A DNA stretch of 64,000 nt, from assembly GCA_023159155.1 (NCBI GenBank), contig JAJNNX010000008.1:930001-994000 (forward strand). The letters are read 5' to 3'. The DNA comes from Ustulina deusta. Lineage: Eukaryota > Ascomycota > Sordariomycetes > Xylariales > Xylariaceae. The translations under genes and the position numbers were made by a program. The notes under the pieces were generated by a model. It ran no database searches. It was given only the letters and a program-made list of their open reading frames with translations, and was not told the DNA's origin. The first letter of the stretch is position 1, and every line of letters begins with the position of its first letter. Below are positions 48,696 through 61,618 of this stretch, piece after piece.

Positions 48696-51600
48696 TTGAT
48701 CCTCGAGCACAACCCAACTACTCACCAGGTTTCGGACACCCAAAGTACCACATCTCACCCCAATCAAAATTGTCCGACAGAAGCAGACATTGAGGGACTA
48801 GAAAAGGACCTCACAAAAGGCTTCAGTGGAAATGAGATGGTTCAGATCTATAGCTTATTGGCAACCCCTAGCTCCGTGAGCAGCGATGGGAGTCTGGAAG
48901 GGGTACCCAAGACTATAGATGAGGATCAGGATCGATCTAACGATCAGTTGCTGGAGAAGCTTCAGGTTGTCCATGAACCACTTTCCAACACGAAAACCGA
49001 CGGCCGGGAATTCTTGAGAAGATGATCTCAGTAGGCTCTCGATACTCCAGAATACCACAACTAGGTGAGTCGAGGCGGCTGCCGAGTGCTCTAGGTGACT
49101 AGTGAGGCCGGTAGCGGCAAAACAGCTCTCCTTCAATCCATTACACGGCGACTCTTAGATCAAGAGTCCGAGGCAGTATCGAAACCGAAGGTCACGGTTG
49201 CATATTTCTTTTCTGGCAATCGAGTGAAGTCTGAGCGAATGAATTCAACATCAATACTCAGGGACCTCATCTGGCAAGTTCTCAAAAAGCAGCCCCAGCT
49301 TTCTCATCACTTGTAGGGGAAACTGTCTACTACACGCAGAGACAATCTTGGCGACCCCGACGACTTCTATGCTATGTCAACTCTTGTACATTGCTACGGG
49401 ATGAGAATTTAGGTACGATGTACTTTGTTGTAGACGGTATAGAAAAGCTCTGCGACGAACCGCCTAGTGATGAGCGACACCTTGACTCGCTGTCTGAAAA
49501 TCGCTACGGGGAAAATGGGGCCACAAAGATATCCTGCAATTAATCAGGACAACCTCGGAACTATTTATCATGTCAGATGAATGGTATCGACCCGTGACGC
49601 GAACATAGCCGTCGGCGCAAGCGAGGGATCTCACACTAAACATTGCTATGGTAAGGTAGTGCCGACAAACTCGGACGATGTTCGTGATGCTGTTGGTGAT
49701 GGAAATCATGAAACCCCTTTCATTGCCGACGATATGGTTCAAGTATTGAAAGTATCAGATACCCCGGCCCAACAGACTGAAAGCACAACGACTGATGTAG
49801 ACCATAACCCCAAAGGTCCACAACCTACAGCGGTTTACATTCACCTTCCGTCCACACTGCACGACATGCACCTTGCCATGAAAGAATACATAGCGTTGAA
49901 GGTGCACAGGCTGACCAAGAAGACTCGTTTTGGCGGCAACCTCTGCTCCGAAATTTCGAAGTTGCTCCAGAGCCGTTCACTACACAATAACTTGCTCTGG
50001 ATAAACATGGTCTGTGATATCGTTGAAACTCAGGGGCTACCGTGGAATGCGCCAGATATTATAAAAGGACTAGCAACCGGTGTGTCAGATCTATACAGCC
50101 AAAGAATAAGAGACCTCAGCTGTCGTGGGCAAGATGAACATTACTGCAACGAAATTCTTTCGATTGCAATGATCGCTTTTCGCCCGCTCTCTGTCGTGGA
50201 ACTTCAGAGCCTCGTGAATTTCTCGGAAGTGGTTGACATTATCATCATAATAGAAAGAAGGTGCCTCAGCTTTTTGGAAATCATTGATAATATAGTATAC
50301 TTCAAGCATTCGACAGCAGCACAAGAATACCTTTGACGGTCTTTAAATGGTTAATTTTGTAAAGGCTCTAGAAGAATATTGCGTTCTAGTAGCAAAACAG
50401 GTACGGCTGGGAAGAGGGTCATAGATATCACAGCTCTTCTCCAGAATGTCCGAATCTCCATCTGGTTTCTCAACTTTCATCATTCCTTGCGCAGTCAGTA
50501 CAATCTTGATCCGAAGCTCGTCATAAATTAATAGGTCACGAAGATGATATCAACGACCTTGCTTTTTCACCAGATTCACTCTGCGTCCGGGTCAGATGAC
50601 CATACCGTATGAGTTTGGCATGTCGAGACAGGCAAGAATGTGGATACCCCCACAACCTCATTCGACTGGGTGCGTTCAGTAGTCTTCTCTCCCGACGGCC
50701 TTCGTTTAGCATGCGGCTCGGACGAGAATATACGCACTTGGAAAGCCGTAGCATCAGCGGCAGAGGAGACCACAAGCGTTAGGAAATACGAAGTAGAAAA
50801 TACCTTGAGGGGCCACTCCAGGACTGTAACGGCAGTACAATTCTCGTCCGACGGGCGCTATTTGTTATCTTCATCCAACGATGAAACCTTGCGCATCAGC
50901 GATCTTGACTTCGACACGACAGTGAAGAATGATTCGAGTTTAACGTCGTAGGCGATGGATGATCAGAACCATCTCCCAGCGGCCCGCCACTACACCACAC
51001 AGAGTCCGTCAGCTTTGTGACATTTTCCCACGACGGCAAAATGGCAGCTTCGGCTCTAGTTGACGGCGATATCTTGCTATGGGATACAGATAAAGGAACA
51101 CCGATACGCGCTCTTCGTAACGGCCACTCCCGACCCATCAAGTCTCTCGCCTTTTCTCAAAACGGGCAGGTTCTCGTCTCAGCTAGAAATGACAGCATCA
51201 TAGGAATCTGGGACATTGATTCGGGCAAACTGTTACGCCAGCTCAAAGGCCATGAGGACTGGATACGAAGCGCTTTATTCTCTCCGGACGATCAGTTCGT
51301 GGCCTCGGCATCGGATGACAAAGCTTTGAGAGTATGGAATATCAAAGATTGCTTTAGCAGTGGTGAGAATAAGGGCCGGGTAGAAAAGGACATAGACATG
51401 GGTGGTCAGCCAATTAACCAGACAGAAAGCAGGGTGCGCTTGGGACATGAGGACTACGTGTTCTGTGTCGCCTTCGCTGCGGATGGCCAGTACCTGGCTT
51501 CTAGCAGAGATGAGCATCGGATATTGCTTTGGGACCTCAGGAATGGCGCGAGCAACTGCCAAGAAGCGCGACAGTTGTCAGGCGAAGATGCTGTGGAGCA

Positions 51601-52131
51601 AGGAGAACGAGGAGCACGAGAGCAAACGAGGTGAAAGAGACGACGGCCGGGAGAAACCGTGCGCTGAACTTCGTGACGAACGGTCGCCTCCCCTTGAAGT
51701 ACGCGGTCTTGTCTTCGCGCCAAATGACAATGGCACCTTGATATCAGTCCCATCTGCTGGCACCATCTGCGTCTGGAAGAGGGTCACGCAGACCGGGGAG
51801 TGGCAGTTCAAAGTCTCATTTGCCCGGGGCTCTACCAGTAAAATTTACTTCCGCGTCACTATCCTACACGCTGGCGCCATCGACACCACCACCGTATTGG
51901 AGCCGGTACGGCGTGCGCCAGCGTGATGGCCAGGCTTGGATCACCCGTGATGATAAGAATTTGATCTTTTTGCCGCAGCAGCATCGTCCCGGCCAGGATG
52001 GGCCATGCACTGTGCAGGTTAGGCGCCAGAGGGTGATCATCGGTTGCGAATCGGGCCAGGTGCTGATTTTTGGCTTTGAGGAGGAGGAGGGCAAGGCGTT
52101 TTCACTTTCGAGGACTTCTCCCTTGAACTAG
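48696..52131 (+). pseudogene. NACHT-WD40 NLR-like protein pseudogene
   Basis: A mosaic of plus-strand frames describes a fungal NLR. After an N-terminal part (48696-49023), a P-loop reads VTSEAGSGKTALLQ (from 49095), a Walker-B-like strand reads YFVVDGIEKL (49421-49450), then a long NACHT/helical region occupies 49581-50336. WD40 repeats follow from about 50,560 to 51,930 (for example GHSRTVTAVQFSSDGRYLLSS and GHEDWIRSALFSPDDQFVASA) and a C-terminal propeller end GLVFAPND...WITRDDKNLIFLP... to 52131. Stops and frameshifts separate the pieces, including TAG at 49092-49094 where a Trp is expected just before the P-loop. In intact relatives these proteins are intracellular sensors of non-self or heterokaryon incompatibility. 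This copy cannot make a full protein. Confidence 0.82.
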
Positions 52132-53286
52132 CTCTTGTGTTTTTCTGGCTACATGGTCACGTCTCATCTTCAAGCGTGAAATCTATCATATTACAGTCTT
52201 GCCAAGGTGAAATGATTCGAAGTCTTCTCTATTGCTGGAAGCTCAAGCAACCACTTCCGCATGATCGAGGCGATGGTAGTTGTGACTAGCGGATTGCTTC
52301 TAAAGCGACACTCAGTGTTCACACGAGGATTTGCAGCTAAGATATTGTCCAAGGCTAAGCCTCTCAATCCGAAGCGAACGACATGAGAAGAAGCGCAGGG
52401 AGCGCAGGACCGCCAAACTATAGACTGTCTCACCAAATCCTGTGATTGACGTCCTCCGACCGGCTTCTAATGCCACATGACGAGTCGCTATTAGTCAAGT
52501 CATTATCAACCAGCTTCCCTATGGTGTAGTGATAGGGAGTAGCGTTGCTGTATAAGCATGGGCGATGCCTTGGGTCTTGGCAAGGTTCAGGGGTTAATTG
52601 GACTGTCCCTACATACTTATGTATTCAGTCTATTATAGCCATCCCTCTTACAATACCTTCAACTTTCGATGCCGACTACACGCGCGCTTACGGACGGCTG
52701 AAACTCAAGCCCAGATTAAAGAGGCAAATGGCTGTGTGAAGCTCCGAATCCAGAAGACAAATATCTTCCTCACTGGCAAAGACGTATTATTAATATTAAT
52801 AATCAAACGCGGAGCTTCGACGTGGAGAGCATCGAGGTCCTATCGGCCGCCAGCTAGCGAAGACGGCATGTCAGCAGCCATGGAACCCCAAAACGGCCGC
52901 GAGGTGGCTGCGACCGAGAGGGGGATTTCAACAGCTGGTTCGTTTCCCGGTAGAGAGTTGTACACAATTTGACAACTGGGGCCAACTGACACTGATCCTT
53001 GAGCTGCCGCTACATCCTAACTGGTAGATACTATCTTTAGGTACTGATCTCGCTGCCATACACTAGGCACAGGAGGGGCATGCAGGTCGGTAGGGCCTTT
53101 AATTGACTGAACACGTCCCCACGCGCCTGGTGTCGCGTCTCGTTACTAAATTGTATACAACATCCAAGCATGACGATGAGTTTGAACGATCAATTGAAGA
53201 CATAGCGATTGACTTACCTCTTTTGTTTTGTCACAAGACTTGACTGGTCATCCCGGGTCTTTGAAATATCGGAAATCACTTTCCAT
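52132..53286. other. intergenic, 1.15 kb
   Basis: No gene is supported; frames at 52545-52972 are short and overlap. The right end is the promoter of the Ctf4-like gene. In-frame sequence upstream of 53287 is open but contains no better start codon context. Confidence 0.45.
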
Positions 53287-55901
53287 ATGGCGTCTACAAC
53301 GCCTTTTCGCCCGCGTGCACGACCCGCGCACACGCAAGGCTCGACACACTGCGCTTACACGCCTGACGGCTCGAAGCTGGTCACCGTCGGCTCCAACAAC
53401 ACCATCCGACTATACAGGACAGGCTTCGACGGCGAGCCTATCAACATCGACGATTGCCAGGAGCAGAATGTCAGCGTCGCCGCCTCGGACGACTTCTTCG
53501 TCGTCGGGTCCGAGGACGGCACCCTCAGTCTCTACTCGATCGCCAACGCCGCCTTCGACAAATATCTCCTCCGAACCTCGCTCCCCATCAGAGACGTCGC
53601 CCTGTCTCCCGACGCCAAATGGTGCGCAGTGGCAAGCGATGAGTTGACCGTGAAGCTGGTGCGGACCGACGACAACACCAAGCTTCGACATCTTCGAGCC
53701 CACGGCAAGCCCACCAAGCATCTGGCCTTCGATACAAAGGGAGAGACCGTGTCGTTGGCTTGCACCGACGGCATAGTCTACGTTTACGATCTCGGCACAG
53801 ATGACACAGATGACCCCGAGTTGATCAGGAGAGTAGACGGCGTCATTGGCGCCTTGGAGATCGAATCGGACATCAGCACCCAGATCGCTTGGCATCCCGA
53901 TGGCCGCGCCTTCGCAGTCCCGACCCCAACAAGGGATATACAAGTGGTCTCGAAAACTGATTGGGAGAAACAACGCGCCTTTTCAAACGGACATACCGGC
54001 GAAATCACTGCTTTGGCATGGTCTCCCAACGGAGCTATGCTGGCATCAGCCGCCAAGGACAAGAAGATATTGGTATGGGACACGAAGACGCAGGCCGTTA
54101 TCTCCCGCCATGATTTTGCCAATGTCATGGATATTGCATGGCACCCAACTAAAAACATAATATCTTTCACAAACTCGGATGGGGAGGTGTATATCCATCC
54201 CGACTTTGTTCCCGAACAGCATACTTCGCTGTTGAAATTACCGACACAGCCAGCTCCTTTCATTCACGATCCGCTGTCAGAGATCTCCACCAATGTCAGG
54301 CGACCGGAAGCCAATGGCTTCAAGCCTATGGTCTCTCGCCCTCGCAGGGATTCGGCCGGTAGTTACGATTCTCTCATGGACGGTCCTCTACCAGAGGATG
54401 ATGATTTTGTGGTTGATGATGACGGGGCCGGCTATGTGATTAACAGCAATGGAAAGCGATTGCATGATGGTGTCGACGTTTTTGGGGAGCCCTTGAGCAA
54501 ACGCCGCAATGTCGAGATTGAATACCATGAAGCCTTTCAGCCTGGTTCGACACCATGGCGTGGCAACAGGAAATACCTCTGTCTAAATCTGATCGGTTTT
54601 GTATGGACTGTCGACCAAGATGGACATAACACCGTCACGGTTGAATTCTATGACCATGAATTCCACAGAGATTTCCATTTCACCGACACCTTCTTGTACG
54701 ATAAGGCCTGCTTAACAGAGAGTGGTGTAGCCTTCTCCTGTCCCCCAACGGAGAATGCACCAGCTACAATCTTCTACAGACCCCATGAAACCTGGACACA
54801 TCGTACCGATTGGAAGACACAGCTACCCAAGGGAGAAGCTGTCCTTGCCATGTCGCTCAGCGACTCGTTTATAACTGTCACCACAACGGCCAACTACGTG
54901 CGAGTTTATACGCTATTTGGCATACCCTACAAAGTATACCGGCCAAAGAGCTCCCCGATGGTTACGTGTGCGAGCTGGAGAGATTACGTGATGACCATAG
55001 GGAACGGACCAGCTGGAGGAGACGGCCAGACGAGATTACTTTATACGATTGAAAATATCAAAAGAGACGAGATATGCCAGAACGAGGACACTGTAGCACT
55101 CCCTCCGGGGGCAACTCTAAAAAGTGTCTTCTTCTCGGACTGCGGCGTAAGTGCAATCCAAAGCTTCCCTCGTTTTCGCCATACCGCAATCCTTTCAATC
55201 TGACACTGACCCAGGATCCATGCATCTATGACTCCACGGGGACATTACTCACTCTCTTACACTGGCGACAGCCGTCCAGAGCTTCATGGATACCATTGCT
55301 TGACACCAACCTGCTCCCTCGTCTAGCATCAGGGCGTAAAACTGAGACTTACTTCCCAATTGCTGTTGCCGACAACAAATTCCATTGTATCATCCTCAAG
55401 GGAGGGGATCAGTATCCTTACTTCCCCCGCCCCCTGCTTTCTGAATTCGACTTCTCCATACCACTTACATCAGAGCCACCAAGCAAAAAGAAGTCGAACC
55501 CGGATGCCATGGAAGATGACGAGTCGCCAGACAATGAAGACGGCGACTCCGAGAGTCGCAAGCTCGAGCAGCAATACCTACTCAAGGGAATCGCGGCGGC
55601 ACAGTTGCAAGACCTCGCAGAATCGACGAGGGGCAGCCACGCGCAGCGCTCGAACCTTGCAAGGCTCCAGCTCGAAATCGACAAAGCTCTGCTTCAGCTG
55701 CTGGCCGTAGAGTGTCGTGAGGGAGAAGACCGGGGGATGCGGGCCTTAGAGATGGTGGAGCTCATGCGCGATCGTACTGGGCGTATGATAGAGGCGGCAG
55801 GTAAAGTAGCAGAACGGTATGGCAGGACCATTCTGGGAGAGAAAATCCGGGAAGTAGGTGAGCGACGCGCTAATGTGCTTGAAGACGAAGACGACCTATA
55901 A
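53287..55901 (+). CDS. Ctf4/Mcl1/SepB-like DNA polymerase alpha-binding protein, 848 aa, one intron
   Basis: Exons 53287-55146 and 55215-55901 join in phase 0 across a 68-bp intron (GTAAGT...CACTGACCCAG). The start was set at MASTTPFRPRARPAHTQG, since an upstream in-frame ATG (53209) adds residues lacking family character. The N-terminal 330 residues form a WD40 propeller (HTGEITALAWSPNGAMLASA and ILVWDTKTQ are typical repeats). A linker (about 360-410) is acidic with PEDDDFVVDDDGAGYV. The middle (about 430-700) matches the second, SepB-like beta-propeller (YHEAFQPGSTPWRGNRKYL, LNLIGFVWTV). The C-terminal 150 residues are helical, ending in coiled coil. Ctf4 trimers tie the CMG helicase to polymerase alpha-primase at forks. 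Most family members are somewhat longer at the C-terminus; here no HMG box is present. Expected nuclear. Confidence 0.9.
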
Positions 55902-58812
55902 TGAAGCATATATATAGCAAGGTTAATACCCGAAGTACATCTGGCACTGGTTTTGGAAGTGTTGTGCTATTCCTTTCAGGTTATGCTACACGATTCGATA
56001 TCATCACCCTTGTCTACCTTGAAATTTAGCCGTGATAAGCAGCCCCTATCCAGGATAGCTTAGCTGACTTCAGACTCTGGAAAATTGTCTCGGACAGGCC
56101 CGTCCTATAACTTGTAAGGCGAACCAACCCACAATATAACGCTCTAGTTTCAGTAAATGAACCTTTCAAGGATCAACCGAGTAGAAAATCGAAGCGCCGA
56201 ATTTAATAAAGTAAATTCTGCCCTTCGCAGAAATATTGTGCGTGTAATCAGCAAGGTACCGGCTTGTTCTGCATATTTCACGAGTCATCAACTCCTTGGT
56301 TCGAAGCACTATCATTATCATTATGACCAGGTAGCTTTGCATTATCGCCGTACCAGTGTACTACACTACACTGCACTTGGAATGATCACCAGTGCATACC
56401 TCATGATGTCTTGTTCCACATGATAGAATCACAATATCTGGGTAGAAAGTTGGAAAGGGGGGGTATAATACACTCAATAATACCACCACCTTAAATGAAA
56501 GAAAGGCCGGAGTTGGCAGCTAAGGTGCGTAGGTTACACCAGCCACTATACACCAAGGAATTTGTGGAATTACCTGCTCAGTCGTTTTTCGTATACGCAT
56601 AGAAACGTGGCAGCACTCCAAGACAGCTATCAAGACAAGCATTGCCTTCGCATCAACAACGAGTAAGCCACTAAATATAAGTACTACGCTACACTAGCTA
56701 CATTAGTATACCTGTCTATGTCTCAACGACTGGCTTACGGGACTCGCTCCTGCGGTCCGTTATGCAACTTGCGTTCTGGAAGGTTTGCCGCTTCCTTCGG
56801 ATGGAGCTGTTTGAAGATGGACTGACGAACATCCTTGTCCCGTCCCTGTTTTACGGAATCCTTCGAGCTGGGTATAGCGCTTAGCCTCAGTCTAAAACAT
56901 TTAATAGGGCAAATTAGGGGGAGATCATAAACACATTGTGTGGACATCGGGGAATAAATACTGATACCGAGTAAGTTAATTGCCGGAGAGCGACATGATT
57001 AAATCTATACATATTGCGGCGCGGCAGCAAGAGGCAAATCGGATCATCTCGTCGCGTCAAATCTCGCGTAGAATTCGCGGTCGCACCCGGGTTCCGTGCC
57101 TGGGAAGGCCGGGCTCCGCTGAATCCTACGAAATAACCAGGGCTAATTTGCCTGTGTTGTATTCCCATGCGGAGGCGAGGCGTATCCGGTTGGCCGGCAT
57201 TGCCGATCCCCATTGTTTAAACTGTTTACCTAGTGTATCGTCCAACGTCTGGGCTTGCATCGTCGGTAAAATGCAAATACTTACACATACACTAACTCAG
57301 CCTAACCTCCCTAGAATATACTATACTATAGGAGTGGAAACCCAAACTTCAACCTACGCTGGATCGGTTGGTGTCCAACTGTGCCATTACCTATTTCGGT
57401 GACCGCCATCCTTGTTTCATGATCGTCACTTGCAGCGTAGCGTAGTATTGAACTACCCGATCTTTCCTGAATCGAGCAATCTCTCATGATGCTAAACATG
57501 GTAACGAATCCTGATCCTTGAATTCCTGCCGGGGTCTCGTCCTTACGAGGCGCTACTAAGTTGTAATTATAGTGTCAACGGCTGTGTAAAGGATGCCACG
57601 TGCTGCCTTCTCAACAAGTTCGCCCAATCGTGTCGCTAGCTCTCGGCAGTGTTGCATGGGGAAAAGTATATTACTACCTACCTATGCACGTTGTATACAT
57701 ATAGTACCTTACAAATAGGGAATACGGGTTGAGAAGTCAATCATTGCCGTTTGTTGCTACAGATCATGAAGTGTAGTCGTCATGGAGAGTGAGAGGTTGC
57801 AAATGTGACAGCAAAATGCACCATTGAAGGTAGTAATTAGCCAGCCTGATCATGATACTGAAATTAGCCTCGTAGGTACTACAGTATACCTTTGTATCTT
57901 TTCCAAGCCCCCTAGTACAGACTAACGAGTTGAAACTGAGCGAGTCACCAGTTATCACCTTGTCGAGGAGCACACGAGGGACGATAAAACGACATAATTA
58001 TTGCCCAAGTAATTTAGTGTAATTAGCACGAGTATCGTGAGATTAGCATGCTCCACTCAGGCTCCCAAGCTCACGGCATTCTTGACTCGTGGCATTACCC
58101 TTGGCTTATTCGCTATCCGTCAACGGTTTGCAGTACACTAGTGTAGTCTATCCAAATGGTCGAGTTTACCTACACGAAGTACATGAATACAATGGCCAAG
58201 AGCCTTGTCATGGCAAGAGAAAAGGCCCGTGCTAGATCAGAGATCAGCGAGGTCTGATGTCAGACTGTGTCCGACGGATTCGGGACAGGATCCTACCGTC
58301 TGCAGAGGCAGACCAAGCCATCCAACGCGGTTTCTCTCTTGCATAATCTTAAGTAGCGTTGAGTCTTATTTTGGATAGCTAGGGTCAGCAAGGGAACAGG
58401 GGTCAGAGGGATGAACCAGATATTGACAACTTTATTAGACCGGACTCCACCCCCACACCCAGAACCCGTCGAACTTCTTCGGCTCTTTTTGGTGATATTG
58501 AAACTTGCAACCGTGATGATCATCTAATCTAAATTAACGACCTAAGCGATCTCGAGACGACCGCCAAACTTCGAGCGAGATATATATACATACAAGGGCG
58601 TTGAACATAACCAAGTTTTGTGTGCGTGTGTGTGAAAGAGAGAAGGGAGGGAATAATACCGAAGACGCTTTGTATGGACCAAACGTTGTCGACTTACTTA
58701 TACATCGAAAGCCACCGAACGGAGGGAAAGACGGAAAGAACATGGTATCTTGACCTGTTCGCGCCAACGGGTCGTTGGAGCGCTGCTTTCGTCGTGCGAC
58801 ACGTATTAAGCG
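55902..58812. other. intergenic, 2.9 kb, no gene seen
   Basis: Small frames occur on both strands (56157-58898) but none has domain content or splice partners I can support. Composition is ordinary. Short CTACACTA-like words recur near 56,360 and 56,690. The right end (about 58,600-58,812) should be the promoter of the 7TM gene. Confidence 0.45.
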
Positions 58813-59894
58813 ATGCCTGGGGACACATGGGAACTCTTCAAACGGTACGACAACTCTCACGAAACACCAAACGCCCTGAATTATCGATCGACCGTTGAAG
58901 CAACTATCATCCCGGTTTTTGTAAGTCTGCGACGTGACCCGATGAATGGTTTTCCTATCATGCCAAGGCGTCAGTCATAGAGACATTTGCTGATGTTGTT
59001 CTCTGTGCTCCGTCAGGTTATTTCTTGGATTTGCGTATTGCTGAGATTGCACACACGTTATCGGTATCAATGTTTGGGATGGGACGATCTATTCGTCTTT
59101 CTTTTTCGGGTATGCGCAAGCAACGGTGGCGTCGGCCGGGATTTCTTTTTCGATTCTCTGACGCAATCGCCAACAGGTTTCCGGGACCGTGGGCACGGCT
59201 TTTCTCTTACTATGTATGAGTTTGTTCTTTGTCCTCTCTCTCTCTCTCTCTCTCACAAACACACACGAAGGCGTGATGCGACGAGCTAACATGTAATCCT
59301 AGTATTTAATAATGGCTTCGGCAAGCATTTCGGGGAAATCGGCGCGGCGAATCAAACAGGATTTCTCAAGGTCAGCAGGAACTTGCTTTTCAGATCACTG
59401 ACACCTACGATGCCTACCTACCCATCCCATCGTGTCGGGACACACGAACACGCCGTTGACTAACACTCCCGCGACAGAGATTCTACGTCGCCTTGCTTTC
59501 CTACACCATCTCGACGACGCTCACGAAGCTCTGTCTGCTATCGCAGTACCTCCGCCTTTTCGAAGACGACCTGCGCGCGCGCAAGATCTGCTGGTTCTTC
59601 ATCCTCGTGTCCGCGCTCTGGGGCCTCGCCTTCTCCCTCCTCGCCATCGTGCCCTGCGTCCCGCTGTCCGGCTTCTGGGACTCGGGGGAGAAGTCGTACT
59701 GCTACGGCTTCGGGTCCAGGAATCCCGCCGAGATCGGCGCCACGTACGCCGCGCACGTCAGCACCAACGTCATCCTCGACCTCGGCGTGCTCGCCATCCC
59801 CATCCCGCTGTATTTCGAGACCTTCAAGCAGAAAAAGCAACGGGTCGGCTTTTCCATCATGATTCTTCTAGGAATCGGGTACGTTTCCTCCTCC

Positions 59895-59929
<35 letters not shown>

Positions 59930-60614
59930 TCAAGTAGGAAGCTAGCTAATATTGCGGTTTCGCAGTGTCAACCTCGTTAGCATCTGGCGTCTATACACCA
60001 TCATCAAGAACCGGGCCGGGACGTATCCCGTCATGGACCCGACGTTCTACGCGCCGATCAGCATCGTGCTCGCCGCGCTCGAGGTGGACCTCGCCTCGAT
60101 CGTGGCCTCGATCCCCATCTTCTGGCCGATGCTGACGCACAGCTGGGGCAAGATCTTCGTGACGCAGGAGGTCCAGTTCGAGCTCCCGCACTTCACGCCG
60201 TCGAGGCAGACGAGCCGCACCCGCGGCGACAGCGACGGGAGCCTGAAGCTCGTCATCACGGAACACACGGGGGGCCAGGGCCAGGGCCAGGGCCGGCGGC
60301 GGAACAGCAGCAGCAGCAGCAGCGCCGCCGCCGAGAGACAGATGGAGAACGACCGGAACGACCCCTACGTCCGCGGCAGGGTGTACCCGCTCGAGGGCGC
60401 GCTGTCGGGCTCCGAGGCGCAGGTCGTGTCCGAGGGCCAGCGCGGCTTCGAGCGGAACTACAGGGACCACTTCGGCCGTCCGCCACCGCACGACAGCCGC
60501 AAGCCCGAGGAACCCCGGTGCAGCAGCAGCACCGAGCAGAGGACGAGCAAAGACGATCACGGGGACCGGTCGTGGAGCATCTCGATCTCGAGGAAGTCTT
60601 CGCGGCGATTCTAA
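58813..60614 (+). CDS. fungal-rhodopsin-like 7TM integral membrane protein (PTH11-related class), 451 aa, six exons
   Basis: Exons 58813-58920, 59017-59109, 59177-59213, 59303-59370, 59478-59878 and 59966-60614 give one 451-aa frame. It begins MPGDTWELFKRYDN. Seven hydrophobic segments are seen: an initial one, then ICVLLRLHTRYRYQCLGWDD (the LRxxTRxR...xGWDD signature of the fungal rhodopsin domain), TVGTAFLLLLF, YVALLSYTISTTLTKLCLLS, WFFILVSALWGLAFSLLAIV, a span after STNVILDLGVLAIPIPLYF, and SIVLAALEVDLASIVASIPI. The loop with CYGFGSRN carries a conserved-looking Cys. The cytosolic tail (about 320-451) is Ser/Arg/Gly-rich with (GQ)n and S6 runs. Plasma-membrane receptor-like proteins of this class occur in large numbers in ascomycetes; ligand unknown. 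Intron 3 has a (CT)n run and intron 5 an A32 run. Confidence 0.85.
59233..59254 (+). repeat. (CT)n microsatellite in intron 3 of the 7TM gene
   Basis: A run of about eleven CT dinucleotides lies inside the 59214-59302 intron, followed by an ACACAC stretch. It acts as part of an extended pyrimidine tract well upstream of the acceptor TCCTAG. Confidence 0.9.
59896..59927 (+). repeat. A32 homopolymer in intron 5 of the 7TM gene
   Basis: Thirty-two consecutive A residues sit in the 87-bp intron 59879-59965, shortly after the GTACGT donor. If the intron were retained, the frame would read Lys repeats. Length is likely to be unstable or uncertain in assembly. Confidence 0.95.
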
Positions 60615-61618
60615 ATAGGGGGGCAGGGAAAAATTATGGCAAATGGAAAGCGAATGAATTTACTTCAAAAGTAACTTGTAAATGGTGTTTTGTTGCCGGT
60701 GTTCTGTTATATATTATACCCACCCACTCATACACATATGCATCCTTGTTGTGGAATTGTTCTGCTTCTTGTCGTTTTCTTTTCATCTCGGGATATATAG
60801 ATAGATAGATAGATAGCTCACACGAGCAGGGATTGCTTGCGCGTTTAGAGGTTCGATAATTGTTAATTAGAAGAGCATTCTCATGAGGTCATTTTCATAT
60901 GAGAAAGGCCATGGTTAGCAAGTATGGGTGGTTTTCCTGGACGATTTCATGTTCGGGACGAGGAGATGGATTTGTGCAGAGGGAATGTCTAGCTTGGGCT
61001 CTGGACCCCAAGTATCCGGGATGTGTGTTACAGTACGTATTTAATAGCTGCCAAACAGGCCAAGCGCCTGACTTGGCTACGTTCGACTTTCGATAGTAGT
61101 GTTGCGGTACGATGCCGCAGTTCTGTTTCGTGACAATGTGCCATGTGACTAGCGGACAGGAGATTGGTATATTGTAGCAGTGGTCACCAGTGTGCGTTTT
61201 ATGCTCTCAGCATAGACTCAAATTATACCCATCCCGACAGCATGGTAGGCTGCGCTGATGGGCGTGTTTAATATTGTTGTCATGTAACAAGAGAACAGAA
61301 CAAGAGGGTATTTCGTACATTGTAGCATAGACCTCCCTTGTATGTAGTTCTCGGCTCTTTGCGCAACAACACATCCTCACAACATACCCTGTTATCCCCA
61401 TCATGCTACTTACGTTCCTTTTTTTCTCCAAATGGTTTCAGTGTTTTCGATATCTTCCATCGTTTCCATGTTCTACTCATCACCACAATTGCCACCATCG
61501 TGCACCCGGGATCGAAGGATAGCCCTCTGAACTGCGTGTCCTCTGGTCTTGGTAGTGAATCGCAAACGGATGAGCAACAAGAAACCGTAGGGAGAAGAGA
61601 TAAGGGGTGGGAGTGGAT
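60615..61618. other. intergenic, 1.0 kb between converging genes
   Basis: No gene is supported. It contains a (GATA)n microsatellite at about 60797-60816 in the 3' flank of the 7TM gene. Frames at 60899-61670 are short and overlap on both strands. Confidence 0.45.

Noticed and set aside
52507..52605. Possible tRNA-like sequence (TGGTGTAGTGATAGG ... GGTTCAGGGG)
   Set aside because: B box is poor and no cloverleaf with matching acceptor stem could be drawn.
59991..60560. Long minus-strand frame opposite the 7TM gene tail
   Set aside because: Produced by GC-rich codon bias of the sense exon; Ala/Arg/Val-rich without features.
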